From JAWLFI01 sp964627995 (GTDB taxonomy: Bacteria > Bacteroidota > Bacteroidia > Chitinophagales > Saprospiraceae), in contig CAZVLN010000006.1 of NCBI GenBank assembly GCA_964627995.1, positions 30,906-94,905 of the forward strand: 64,000 nucleotides of DNA. Direction: 5' to 3'. The position numbers and the translations under genes were made by a program. A model generated the notes under the pieces. It was not told the origin of the DNA, did not search any database, and worked only from the letters and a program-made list of their open reading frames with translations. Positions 45,650 to 54,154 of this stretch are shown in pieces. Numbering within the stretch: position 1 is the stretch's first letter; each line of letters begins with the position of its first letter.

Positions 45650-46528
45650 CTATTTATTGATCCAAATGGGCATATCGGCTGGCGAGCTTATGAGCTGTAG
45701 AAGGGTGTCGTCAATAATGGTCTCTTTTAGCGTGGCTTGACGATTTAGTTTCATCAAAATGAGGTCTGCTCGCTCCTGCGTAGCTATCCTTCGAATGCCC
45801 TCTGCTATACTGTGTCCTTTCGCATATTGGATTTTGGTGCGAATGGGAATGGGAGAATTGATCTTCTTCACGAAGTCAGCCATTTTGTGTTCCACTTCAC
45901 TGGCTTTCTCCGCGCTCAATTTATCTACTGGAATAAATGGGAAATACACCTGCGGCAATCTATAAACATAGCAAAAAACGGGTTCCACCTCATTTTCCAC
46001 GCCGTACTGAACACCTGATAAAGCCAGTTTAAAAGAACGCTCAGAAAAATCAACGGGTATCAATAATCGCTCGAGTAGATACGGAGCTGATTCAGGCACC
46101 AAAACTACCTGATCTAATGTCTGAATGTTACGCAAGAGATTTTTAAACATTCCTCCCCGCCCCGCGAAATAGGTTTTACGGCCGAAAATGGCTGTGTCAA
46201 TCCCGTCTGCTTTTACTTGTGACTGAATCGCCTTCACGGTGCTCTTATTTTGGTCAACGTGAATGCTAACTCGTGCTCGCAAAGCTTCTGACCAGCCTGC
46301 CTGGTCGAGTTTTTGTTTCAACTCTGCCTCAATCGCCTCACGAACCTCATTAGATCGAAAAACCTGCCCTTGAGCTTGCATCCAGTCTACATCAATATAA
46401 ATGTTGTGCATTAATGTAATATGTTGTGGCAAGCCTGTCGTTTCCACATAAAAGCGCATCCAGGCCATAAGTGCGGCATCTGCAGGGCTGAGGTCTAGCC
46501 CTAAAAGAATATTTTTAGGTGTCTTCAC
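45650..46528 (-). CDS. Universal stress protein (UspA family), tandem domains
   Basis: The 292-residue soluble protein has two UspA-like halves. The first starts with NILLGLDLSPADAALMAWMR and the second with YLLERLLIPVDFSERSFKLA. The second half ends in the family-like GHSIAEGIRRIATQERADLI. It overlaps the end of the BCCT transporter gene by 14 bases, so both are one transcriptional unit and the protein may modulate the transporter or respond to the same stress. Confidence 0.9.
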   Translation of the reverse strand: MKTPKNILLGLDLSPADAALMAWMRFYVETTGLPQHITLMHNIYIDVDWMQAQGQVFRSNEVREAIEAELKQKLDQAGWSEALRARVSIHVDQNKSTVKAIQSQVKADGIDTAIFGRKTYFAGRGGMFKNLLRNIQTLDQVVLVPESAPYLLERLLIPVDFSERSFKLALSGVQYGVENEVEPVFCYVYRLPQVYFPFIPVDKLSAEKASEVEHKMADFVKKINSPIPIRTKIQYAKGHSIAEGIRRIATQERADLILMKLNRQATLKETIIDDTLLQLISSPADMPIWINK

Positions 46529-48116
46529 GGTCGTTGGGTTTTATTGATTGTTCGCGCAAAACGCGTTCCACGCGCTTTGCATAATCATGAGTACTTTCTT
46601 CTTCCTCCTTAAGGGTACGTTCCTTGTATTCCTGCTTAAGGCCGCGCCACAAGCTATATAGCATGACCAATAATAAAATAGTAAACGGCAAACCAGTGCT
46701 AATCGCTGCCGTTTGTAGGGCTCTTAATCCGCCACCTATTAGTAGGGTTGCCGCCACAGCGCCTTCCATAACTGCCCAAAATATGCGCTGCCCGACGGGT
46801 GCATCCAACTTTCCTCCTGCCGTAATGCTATCGATGACGAGGGAGCCACTATCAGAAGAAGTTACAAAAAAGCTCGTGACTAGAATAATACCGATTATAG
46901 CTGTAATCTCTGAAAGGGGATATTCTTCGAGCATGACAAATAGTGCAGTGCTGATATTTTCTCCGACGGCAGTAGAGATATCCGCGAGCCCATTGAGGTC
47001 TAAAAACAAAGCTGAACCTCCAAAAACGGCGAACCAAAAAAAGGTAAGAACTGAAGGCACAAGGAGAACCCCTAAAATGAATTCTTTAATGGTTCGACCC
47101 CGGGAAACACGCGCAATAAACATACCTACAAAGGGTGACCATGAGATCCACCAGGCCCAGTAAAAAATAGTCCAATTGTCTTGCCAGAGGGAATCGGAAA
47201 AACTATCGCTCCAGGTGGAGAGTTGAACCAGGTTTTGGATATAACTTCCCGTGGACTCCACAAAAAGGTCGAGAATAAAAACTGTTGGCCCCACGATCAA
47301 TAGTAAGATTAAAAATGCGAGACCCAGGCGCATATTTAAGACACTTAAAAAGCGAACGCCTCTATCTAATCCCAACACAACACTTACGGTGGCTATCGAT
47401 GTGATCACACCAATGAGAATGACTTGCATGGTTACCGAATCCGGCCAGCCCAACAGATAATTGAGTCCCGAACTGATTTGTTGCACACCGAAACCCAGTG
47501 AAGTGGCTAAACCGAATAGTGTGGCAGCTACAGCTGCTACATCAATTACATTTCCCTGCCAGCCATAAATTCGATCTCCCATGATAGGATAAAAGACGGA
47601 TCGAATGGTTAGCGGCAATTTCCGATTGAAACAAAAGAAAGCAAGTGACAAGCCCACTATGGCATAAATTCCCCAGGCATGCAGACCATAATGCAAATAA
47701 GTGAATTGCATAGCGGACTCTGCAGCAGCGATGGTTCCATTTTCGGCCACTGGCGACTCGTGGTAGTGCATGATGGGTTCTGCTACTCCGAAAAATAAAA
47801 GTCCGATACCCATACCGGCGGAAAAAAGCATAGAAAACCAGGAAAATGTAGTAAACTCCGGTTTGGCGCTATCCCCTCCCAATCGTATTCGGCCGAATTT
47901 AGAAAAAGCCAACAAAAGGGAAGCTACGACAAATATATTTACAGCAATAATGAGAAACCAGCCTGTATTGGTCGTGATGCCCGTAGTGACCTGATCAAAA
48001 ATATCCGCCATGGGCTCACCTACCCAGAGGGTGATGGTGATAAATAAGAAAATGAGTATAGCAGAGGGTATAAAAACGGGCTTGTGGAAGCTAAACAGCT
48101 CTTTCTTTTTCTTCAT
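46515..48116 (-). CDS. BCCT family betaine/carnitine/choline transporter
   Basis: The 533-residue protein has 12 hydrophobic segments and the BCCT motifs GMGIGLLFFGVAEPI, HWGLHAWGIYAIVGL-like YGLHAWGIYAIVGLSLAF, and the tryptophan-rich TIFYWAWWISWSPFVGMFIA, followed by RVSRGRTIKEF. Such carriers import glycine betaine, choline, carnitine or ectoine, mostly sodium coupled. ATG 48116 is chosen; the upstream extension to 48170 overlaps the terminator of the SusD gene. It may be involved in osmoprotection. Confidence 0.95.
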   Translation of the reverse strand: MKKKKELFSFHKPVFIPSAILIFLFITITLWVGEPMADIFDQVTTGITTNTGWFLIIAVNIFVVASLLLAFSKFGRIRLGGDSAKPEFTTFSWFSMLFSAGMGIGLLFFGVAEPIMHYHESPVAENGTIAAAESAMQFTYLHYGLHAWGIYAIVGLSLAFFCFNRKLPLTIRSVFYPIMGDRIYGWQGNVIDVAAVAATLFGLATSLGFGVQQISSGLNYLLGWPDSVTMQVILIGVITSIATVSVVLGLDRGVRFLSVLNMRLGLAFLILLLIVGPTVFILDLFVESTGSYIQNLVQLSTWSDSFSDSLWQDNWTIFYWAWWISWSPFVGMFIARVSRGRTIKEFILGVLLVPSVLTFFWFAVFGGSALFLDLNGLADISTAVGENISTALFVMLEEYPLSEITAIIGIILVTSFFVTSSDSGSLVIDSITAGGKLDAPVGQRIFWAVMEGAVAATLLIGGGLRALQTAAISTGLPFTILLLVMLYSLWRGLKQEYKERTLKEEEESTHDYAKRVERVLREQSIKPNDREDT

Positions 48117-48135
48117 ACTGTGGCTATAATAAGAA

Positions 48136-48167
48136 AATAGATGGGAAAGCGAGCCTTCCCATCTATT
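48136..48167 (-). terminator. Terminator of the SusC-SusD transcript
   Basis: On the minus strand AATAGATGGGAA pairs with TTCCCATCTATT (12 base pairs, 48136-48147 with 48156-48167), followed by TTTTCTTATT. It is 64 bases beyond the SusD stop. Confidence 0.75.
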
Positions 48168-48230
48168 CAATTTAGATTTAGAATATATAATTCGTATTAA
48201 GTAAATCTGTAATTTTCAGATTACCGTCGA

Positions 48231-49709
48231 TCAATTCGTCAACCAGGTTCGGGTATTTTTTGTGTCTTCACCGATTTCTGAAACTGCATTCTGATAGTTG
48301 ATCGGGTTCAGACTCTGTTCCTCGCCCGGATAAGGGAATCGCATCGGAAGCTGGTCATCATTGACATTACTGCACGGCGCATCCAAAAAGGGTATGCCGT
48401 CCCAGCTGTTTCCAGACTCTATATACCACCTGCGCACATCAAAATAAGGTTCCAATCCGTGGAAAAAGGAATTCACCCATTTCTGCTCCCAAATATCGGT
48501 CACGGCGCTATAGGCTACACCAGAATTGGTGTAGAAGTCATCAAAGCTGTCCCAGCCAAAGGGTTCTAAATCAACTTGATGATACACCATAGATGCTTCA
48601 ATTCCGGAGCGGTAGTAGGTCTCAACATCGCCGGAAATCCAACCCTTCGCTGTTGCTTCGGCCAGCAAAAACTGCACTTCTGCATAGGTCATGATCACAC
48701 CATCCGCGATATCTATACCTAGGTCCGCAGCCGTTGTCAAGTCCGGATAGTTATAGTACTGAACACCCAAACGTGAACCAATTTTACTGCATGTCTCTGT
48801 ATTCCGACCATTATCAGCTCCGGTCAAACTGGAATCAGGAAAATAATTCTGAAAGTCTTCATTGTCTGGACGAGCGTAACGAAACAAGCGAGGATCGTTA
48901 TAGTCTTCTAAAAGATCAACCAGAGTTGAACTGATTGCTACAGCGTCAAAGTCTCCTGTTTTAAGAGGAATAAGTAAGAACTCATTCGGAAACGTATTGA
49001 GATAGTTGAACACTGCATTATCAGCATTGCTTTCCATGATGGGTTCATTATTCACAATTTGACTAAATTCAGAAGACACATCCATCTTATTGCTAACCAT
49101 CATTAGCAAACGCAGTCTGAGAGAGTTGCAAAACTTTCTCCATTTCCCAAATTCTCTATTAAATAAAATATCGCTTCCAATCATCGGGTCACCTTCTGCC
49201 AATAAATTATTAGCGCGCTGGAGTTCATCTAACAAATCCATGTAAATAAACTCCTGATCATCGTAGGCTGGATTAAACTCATTGTTTTCGCCATTGATAG
49301 CCTCAGAATAAGGAATGTTTCCATACGCATTCGTCAAATTTGAAAAAATCCATGATCGCATGATAATCGCCAAGGCTTCCAAAGCAGGATCTTCGAGCTC
49401 CTCAGCAAAGTCACTTACGCCCTTTAGGTCCGTCAATGGATCATAAAACCCTTGCCATACCGTGGGAAAAGCATTCCAGTTGTAATCATCTACCTCTGTC
49501 CGCAGTGTTTTCGTGGATAGTTGAGCGGCATTATTTCCCAAAAGGAATGCTGCATCAACACTGGTATTCACTGAACTTCGGATACTTGCATTCAGCAATA
49601 CGTCAGGTGACACTTCTGTCGGCTCATTTGGATTTTGATTGATTTCTTCAAAATCCTGGCAAGCGGCAAGCCCACCAAGTAAAAGCAATATATATAGTAC
49701 GTTTTTCAT
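48231..49709 (-). CDS. SusD/RagB family nutrient-binding outer membrane lipoprotein
   Basis: The 492-residue lipoprotein (signal ILLLLGGLAAC; Cys16) is a SusD-like surface receptor paired with a SusC-type TonB-dependent transporter. Signatures include FEEINQNPNEPTEVSPD, SWIFSNLTNAYGNIPYSEA, LLDELQRANNLL and, near the end, the RFPYPGEEQSLNP motif. It belongs to the SusD_2/SusD-like type without obvious polysaccharide-enzyme partners nearby. ATG 49709 gives the lipobox, while the longer start at 49769 would overlap the SusC gene. It lies 46 bases after SusC. Confidence 0.94.
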   Translation of the reverse strand: MKNVLYILLLLGGLAACQDFEEINQNPNEPTEVSPDVLLNASIRSSVNTSVDAAFLLGNNAAQLSTKTLRTEVDDYNWNAFPTVWQGFYDPLTDLKGVSDFAEELEDPALEALAIIMRSWIFSNLTNAYGNIPYSEAINGENNEFNPAYDDQEFIYMDLLDELQRANNLLAEGDPMIGSDILFNREFGKWRKFCNSLRLRLLMMVSNKMDVSSEFSQIVNNEPIMESNADNAVFNYLNTFPNEFLLIPLKTGDFDAVAISSTLVDLLEDYNDPRLFRYARPDNEDFQNYFPDSSLTGADNGRNTETCSKIGSRLGVQYYNYPDLTTAADLGIDIADGVIMTYAEVQFLLAEATAKGWISGDVETYYRSGIEASMVYHQVDLEPFGWDSFDDFYTNSGVAYSAVTDIWEQKWVNSFFHGLEPYFDVRRWYIESGNSWDGIPFLDAPCSNVNDDQLPMRFPYPGEEQSLNPINYQNAVSEIGEDTKNTRTWLTN

Positions 49710-49755
49710 ATTAAGTTTTGTTTTTGTTTTTGCGTAATAGATTCTCTTCCGATTA

Positions 49756-52700
49756 TTAGAAGCCCACACTTACCGAGAAACCTATTTGTCTTGTGGGTGG
49801 TAGTTGGGTGCTTTCGAACCCAGGCACAAAAACTCCATTTCGAATAGAGTACGTTTCCGGATCAATCGTAGGTACATTCGACCACAAGAGTAGATTCCGG
49901 CCGACAATAGAGACGCGTAATTTTGTCATTCCTAACCGCTCAACGATTCGCTGTGGTAGATTATAACCAATATTCAATTCACGCAATTTAAAGTAGGTAG
50001 CGTCATAGGTAGCCGCTTCAATATTATCACGATTAAAGCCATTTCCGTAATAGTTGTAGAAATAACCTGTGTATCCATCTCCACCCGGCTCGACTTCGAC
50101 ATCATTCTCGACGAGCTCTCCATTCTCATTTCGTTTCCAGCCATGTCCGACGACACCTCCTGCTTGTTGGAGAGTATATTCGGGGTCGCCCGCTTCATTG
50201 TAACTAACAGAATAAACGGTACGGTTGTCCAGAGTATTGAATACCACAGGGTTTCCATTTTCATCCGTTCGTTTTAAATTTGGCTCATCTTCATTTGTAA
50301 TGGTTCCACTAGTATTATACAAAGCGTGTGAACGCGAGTAGATGTTCCCACCAATTTGACCATCAATCAAGAATCCAAAACTGAAATTCTTATAGCGAAA
50401 GGTATTATATACACCCAAGCGCAAGTCTGGCTGATAAGATCCAGCCGAAACTTTCTCCGTGGTATGCAGCGGTAACCCATCTTCGTGGATGATCCGGCCA
50501 TCTGGTCCGCGCTGGAAGCCCAGTCCGTAAAGTTGTCCCAACAATTCGCCTTCTTCGGCTACAAATTCAAGACCCTGTCCTCCTTCATCACCAGGGAACA
50601 TATTAGCCACAATAGAATAGCGCCCACCGGAAATCTCATCGGGCAAGGACTCTACAATGGCGCGGTTATGACCGGCATTCAAGGTGATATCCCAGGAGAA
50701 ATCTCCTCGCTCAATGGCTCGGGCATTAACCATCAGTTCTACTCCTCGGTTTCGGATTTCACCTCCATTGGTAAGTCTAAAGTCATACCCGCTGGAGTTA
50801 GCTACAGGGAGATTAATGATTTGGTTAAAACTCAGCATATCATAATAAGTCGCATCAATCCGCAAGCGGTTATTAAATAGACGCAAATCAGATCCAATCT
50901 CAAGCGCTTGCGTGCGCTCATTTGTTAAGTTCTGATCTCCAATAGTACGATTGGTTGAGAAAATGGGTGCGCCACCAAAATTAGCTCGTGGGGTAAAGGT
51001 TCGATTAAAGGCATATGGAGGTGCTCCATTTCCCACTTCGGCATATCCTCCACGCAGTTTCCAAAAACTCACCACGGAATTCGTAGGTATATTTAGCGCT
51101 TCACTTAAAATTATACTCGTCGATACGGCAGGGTAACCAAAACTGTAGTCAGAATTATCAATACCGACGACCGGGTTTACCAAGGAGCTGTTCCAATCAT
51201 TTCGGAATGATGCATCCAAATAAATCCAGTCGCGGAAAGATACCGTAGCTAGTCCAAATAAGCTGTTTATCCCAAATTGTGTCTTTTGCGATTCAACTAA
51301 AACCCCAGACCGAGAGTTGGTTAGAGTGTAAATACTTTCTGAAGTTCCGAAAAATTGAAGCTGCGGATTATTTGCTACCAAAAAGTTAGCTTGCTGCTGC
51401 ATCATATTTCCACCAACTTTCACGTCATATGCAAAATCGCTATCGTTCGTTCTCGTGCTACTATATCCCAACAAAAATTCGGCATTGGTTTCGGAGAAAG
51501 ATATTTCATCCTCGCGATAACTACCCAATAATACTGAGCGCGTAGAGGGCGCGCGGCGGTACTGACGCTGCTCTTCGTTAACGTCCGCTCCATATCGAAA
51601 TCGGGCAAAAAAGTTATCATTAAAATCGTACAGTACTTGTACATTACCAATCATACGCGTGTTTTGAAATGAATTGGTATTTTCATTCGCAACCAACCAG
51701 GGGTTATTTACCCAAAGGCCTTCCACATAACGCTGCTGACGCCCTTCCATGCCCGGCTGCCAGTAGTCCCGTAAATCATCAATTTCAACCTGGCGGGGAT
51801 ACCATAACCATCCGTACATAATAGATGATGATTCATCATAACCCGCATTGGGAATATTATCTGAACCCGAGCTGACAAACATACCGTTAGCGCGGATTTT
51901 TAATTTGTCATCAAATAATCTGCGTCCAACGCTCGTCTGGAAGGTATTCCGGCGCAAGTTCGTGTTTGGAATGATCCCCTGATTCGACATATTCGTGTAA
52001 GAAAAGCGGAAATCTCCACCTTCAGTACTATTGTTAATCGCAATATTGTTGATGCCCGTCACGCCGGTGCGATAGAAATTGCGAATATTATCCTCTGCCG
52101 GAGTGAAGGGTACAGGCTCTCCGTCGGAGTTGAACTGCTTGATCAACTGACCATTCATCTCAGGTCCCCAGTTTTCGCCGTAGGCTTCGTAATATTCCTT
52201 ATCACCTATGTAATTCGTTCCGTCCAGGTAGCTATACTTTCCACCGCCACCAAAGCCGTAGGTATTTTGATAGTTAGGGAATTTCAAAACAGACTCAAAG
52301 TTGGTTGTTGTATTTAGCTCTACTCCCCATCCTTCGGCCTTCTTACCGGTCTTGGTTTCAATCAGAATCACACCATCAGCAGCTCTTGAGCCATACAATG
52401 CAGAGGCAGCCGGCCCTTTCAAAATATTCATGGACTCAATATCATCCGGATTGACAAGCTGTGCTGCATTACCAAAGTCAATCGTAGTTGACCCGTTTAA
52501 ACCATCGTCAAAACTGTACAAATCATTCGTAATGGGCATTCCATTTACCACAAAAAGCGGCTGATTATTACCCAACAAAGAAGCTGCACCTCGAATATTA
52601 ATGTTGGCAGAAGCTGTAGGTCCAGCCGAACTCCCCGTCACAAATACACCCGCTGTTTTCCCCGCGAGTGCATTCGTTACATTATTCGGCTTTACATCGG

Positions 52701-53118
52701 CAATATCTTCTGAACCCAGCGTTTGTACCGAATATCCGAGCGCCTTCTCTTCTCGCTCAACACCCAGAGCCGTCACGACAACTTCGTCCAGCGCTACTTG
52801 ATCGGAAAGCTTAACTTCAAAATAATCCTTCTTGCCGATTTTTAGCTGCTTTTTTGTGAAGCCAATATAGGAGACTACTAGTTTTTTGGCACCCTCACTG
52901 ACGGACAACTCAAATTTTCCGTCCAAATCCGTTATGGTTCCCGACCCCGGATCTGACTTCACGTATACATTGGCACTAATGAGCGGCTCACCCGACATAT
53001 CGGTGACCAGCCCTGTTATTTGTTTCTGAGCAAACAAATTGCTCGACATAAAAAAAGAAACAAGCAGTATTAATGCCCATTTCAAAGAATAAAGTTGCTT
53101 CGTAAATACATTCTCCAT
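49756..53118 (-). CDS. SusC/RagA family TonB-linked outer membrane transporter
   Basis: The 1120-residue protein has a signal peptide (LILLVSFFMSSNLFAQ). A carboxypeptidase-like domain follows (ITGLVTDMSGEPLISANVYV, about 30-110), then a SusC-type TonB box region (LDEVVVTALGVEREEKALGY), a plug (NALAGKTAGVFVTGSSAG) and a 22-strand barrel. The C-terminus ends in GFSVSVGF, the terminal aromatic expected of an outer-membrane protein. Together with SusD it imports an unknown substrate. Promoter box and a palindrome lie upstream at 53155-53192. Confidence 0.95.
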   Translation of the reverse strand: MENVFTKQLYSLKWALILLVSFFMSSNLFAQKQITGLVTDMSGEPLISANVYVKSDPGSGTITDLDGKFELSVSEGAKKLVVSYIGFTKKQLKIGKKDYFEVKLSDQVALDEVVVTALGVEREEKALGYSVQTLGSEDIADVKPNNVTNALAGKTAGVFVTGSSAGPTASANINIRGAASLLGNNQPLFVVNGMPITNDLYSFDDGLNGSTTIDFGNAAQLVNPDDIESMNILKGPAASALYGSRAADGVILIETKTGKKAEGWGVELNTTTNFESVLKFPNYQNTYGFGGGGKYSYLDGTNYIGDKEYYEAYGENWGPEMNGQLIKQFNSDGEPVPFTPAEDNIRNFYRTGVTGINNIAINNSTEGGDFRFSYTNMSNQGIIPNTNLRRNTFQTSVGRRLFDDKLKIRANGMFVSSGSDNIPNAGYDESSSIMYGWLWYPRQVEIDDLRDYWQPGMEGRQQRYVEGLWVNNPWLVANENTNSFQNTRMIGNVQVLYDFNDNFFARFRYGADVNEEQRQYRRAPSTRSVLLGSYREDEISFSETNAEFLLGYSSTRTNDSDFAYDVKVGGNMMQQQANFLVANNPQLQFFGTSESIYTLTNSRSGVLVESQKTQFGINSLFGLATVSFRDWIYLDASFRNDWNSSLVNPVVGIDNSDYSFGYPAVSTSIILSEALNIPTNSVVSFWKLRGGYAEVGNGAPPYAFNRTFTPRANFGGAPIFSTNRTIGDQNLTNERTQALEIGSDLRLFNNRLRIDATYYDMLSFNQIINLPVANSSGYDFRLTNGGEIRNRGVELMVNARAIERGDFSWDITLNAGHNRAIVESLPDEISGGRYSIVANMFPGDEGGQGLEFVAEEGELLGQLYGLGFQRGPDGRIIHEDGLPLHTTEKVSAGSYQPDLRLGVYNTFRYKNFSFGFLIDGQIGGNIYSRSHALYNTSGTITNEDEPNLKRTDENGNPVVFNTLDNRTVYSVSYNEAGDPEYTLQQAGGVVGHGWKRNENGELVENDVEVEPGGDGYTGYFYNYYGNGFNRDNIEAATYDATYFKLRELNIGYNLPQRIVERLGMTKLRVSIVGRNLLLWSNVPTIDPETYSIRNGVFVPGFESTQLPPTRQIGFSVSVGF

Positions 53119-53154
53119 ATCGTTTCTATGTTTTTGTTACCGATTTAAAGACCA

Positions 53155-53192
53155 CAAAGGTATAAAAACATACTTTGTTTGTATAGAAACAA
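53155..53192 (-). promoter_or_regulatory. Promoter of the SusC gene with palindromic operator candidate
   Basis: TACCTTTG (53162-53155) is a -7 box 36 bases before the SusC ATG. A perfect inverted repeat TTGTTT-N6-AAACAA (53175-53192) covers the -33 position. A second imperfect repeat, ACAAAGGTAT/ATACTTTGT (53154-53178), covers the -7 box. The upstream MarR gene makes this a likely MarR site. Confidence 0.5.
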
Positions 53193-53246
53193 TATCTTCT
53201 CTTACAAACTGACAACTATATGACAAAAAGTCGGCAGTGAAATATA

Positions 53247-53732
53247 CTAAATGATTTCTTCCTCGGAGATAGAATCCCCGGTAAGTATAGGGGCGGTTTC
53301 ACCTTCTTCCAGTTCGAGTAATTGGACGACAAATTCAATGTAGCGTTTGAGTTTTCGCTGATCCGATTCCGAGAGCTTTTCCAAGCCCTGCTCGAGCTTC
53401 ATCTGCAAGGGTGGGGGTGTCGATGTGATTAGGTCAAAGCCCCTCTGAGTAAGGGCGATCATAGATCCACGTTGATCATCCGCATTGGGTATGTTGGCTG
53501 TAAACCCCTTTTTGGCCAGCCGTTTTAATATGCCGGTGACCGTACTCGCATTGAGCTGCATATGATCCTTGATGGCTTTATTTGTTGTTCGCATATCGGG
53601 CTCCTGCACGATAAAACTCAATACCAGCATCTGAGGCATACTGAGTCCGTACTGCTTTTCATAGCGCTTACTTTCTAAATTTACCGCCCGCAGTATGCGT
53701 CGAATTGCAACTATAATTTCATCTGATGTCAT
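53247..53732 (-). CDS. MarR family transcriptional regulator
   Basis: The 161-residue protein is a winged-helix MarR: YGLSMPQMLVLSFIVQEPD, the recognition helix region LNASTVTGILKRLAKKGF and the wing NADDQRGSMIALTQRG. It ends with a dimerisation helix and an acidic tail. The gene precedes SusC by 128 bases on the same strand. It probably controls the SusC-SusD operon, possibly through the palindrome at 53175-53192. The ligand is unknown. Confidence 0.93.
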   Translation of the reverse strand: MTSDEIIVAIRRILRAVNLESKRYEKQYGLSMPQMLVLSFIVQEPDMRTTNKAIKDHMQLNASTVTGILKRLAKKGFTANIPNADDQRGSMIALTQRGFDLITSTPPPLQMKLEQGLEKLSESDQRKLKRYIEFVVQLLELEEGETAPILTGDSISEEEII

Positions 53733-53789
53733 ACTTTCTATACCAATTAAACGATAAGGATTTATTCAATAGTGCGCCAGCTCCTCTTA

Positions 53790-54100
53790 CTTTTTTCGCT
53801 TTTGAGGGGCATCCGCCCCTACCGGGTCGGCGTTATGCTTCACAGCTCGCTCAGTGATTCCCCTATATACACCCAATGAAAACAATTTTATTCTGTCTTT
53901 GAGTTCCCCTTAGATCATCCTTTTTTTTCTAATTTCCTGGTAATAGCTCATCCGGGTGTATGCCGGGGCTTCGCTCGGTCCTCCACTTTAAAGTTTATCT
54001 CTTTACAGGTCCTGATAAAAATAAACTCAGGGATACCACAAAGTAAGTGGAAGCGCTACGGACGCCGCGCACACGCGGCCTGTTGCGCAGCACTATGCCA
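53790..54100 (-). other. GC-rich structured region, probable degenerate or larger relative of the 29355/45517 element
   Basis: GC-rich blocks at 53801-53850, 53950-53990 and 54050-54100 are embedded in AT-rich sequence. Hairpins include AGGGGC-ATCC-GCCCCT (53805-53820) and GCCGCG-CACA-CGCGGC (54064-54079). On the minus strand ACCGAGCGAAGCCCCGG and, nearer its end, GCCGACCCGG recall blocks of the elements at 16041 and 45517, and an A-rich run follows at the 3' end. It lies between the giant protein gene and MarR. I could not define ends precisely. Confidence 0.35.
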
Positions 54101-54154
54101 AAAATTCAGATTACAAAATGGAGCCTGATAAGATGAACAAGTAGCCTTTCGCTT

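Noticed and set aside
48117..48170. Longer start for the BCCT transporter
   Set aside because: The extra part overlaps the terminator of the SusD transcript.
49710..49769. Longer start for the SusD protein
   Set aside because: It hides the lipoprotein signal and overlaps the end of the SusC gene.
48231..53118. Polysaccharide utilization locus
   Set aside because: SusC and SusD are present, but no glycoside hydrolase, lyase or sulfatase gene and no hybrid two-component regulator are near.
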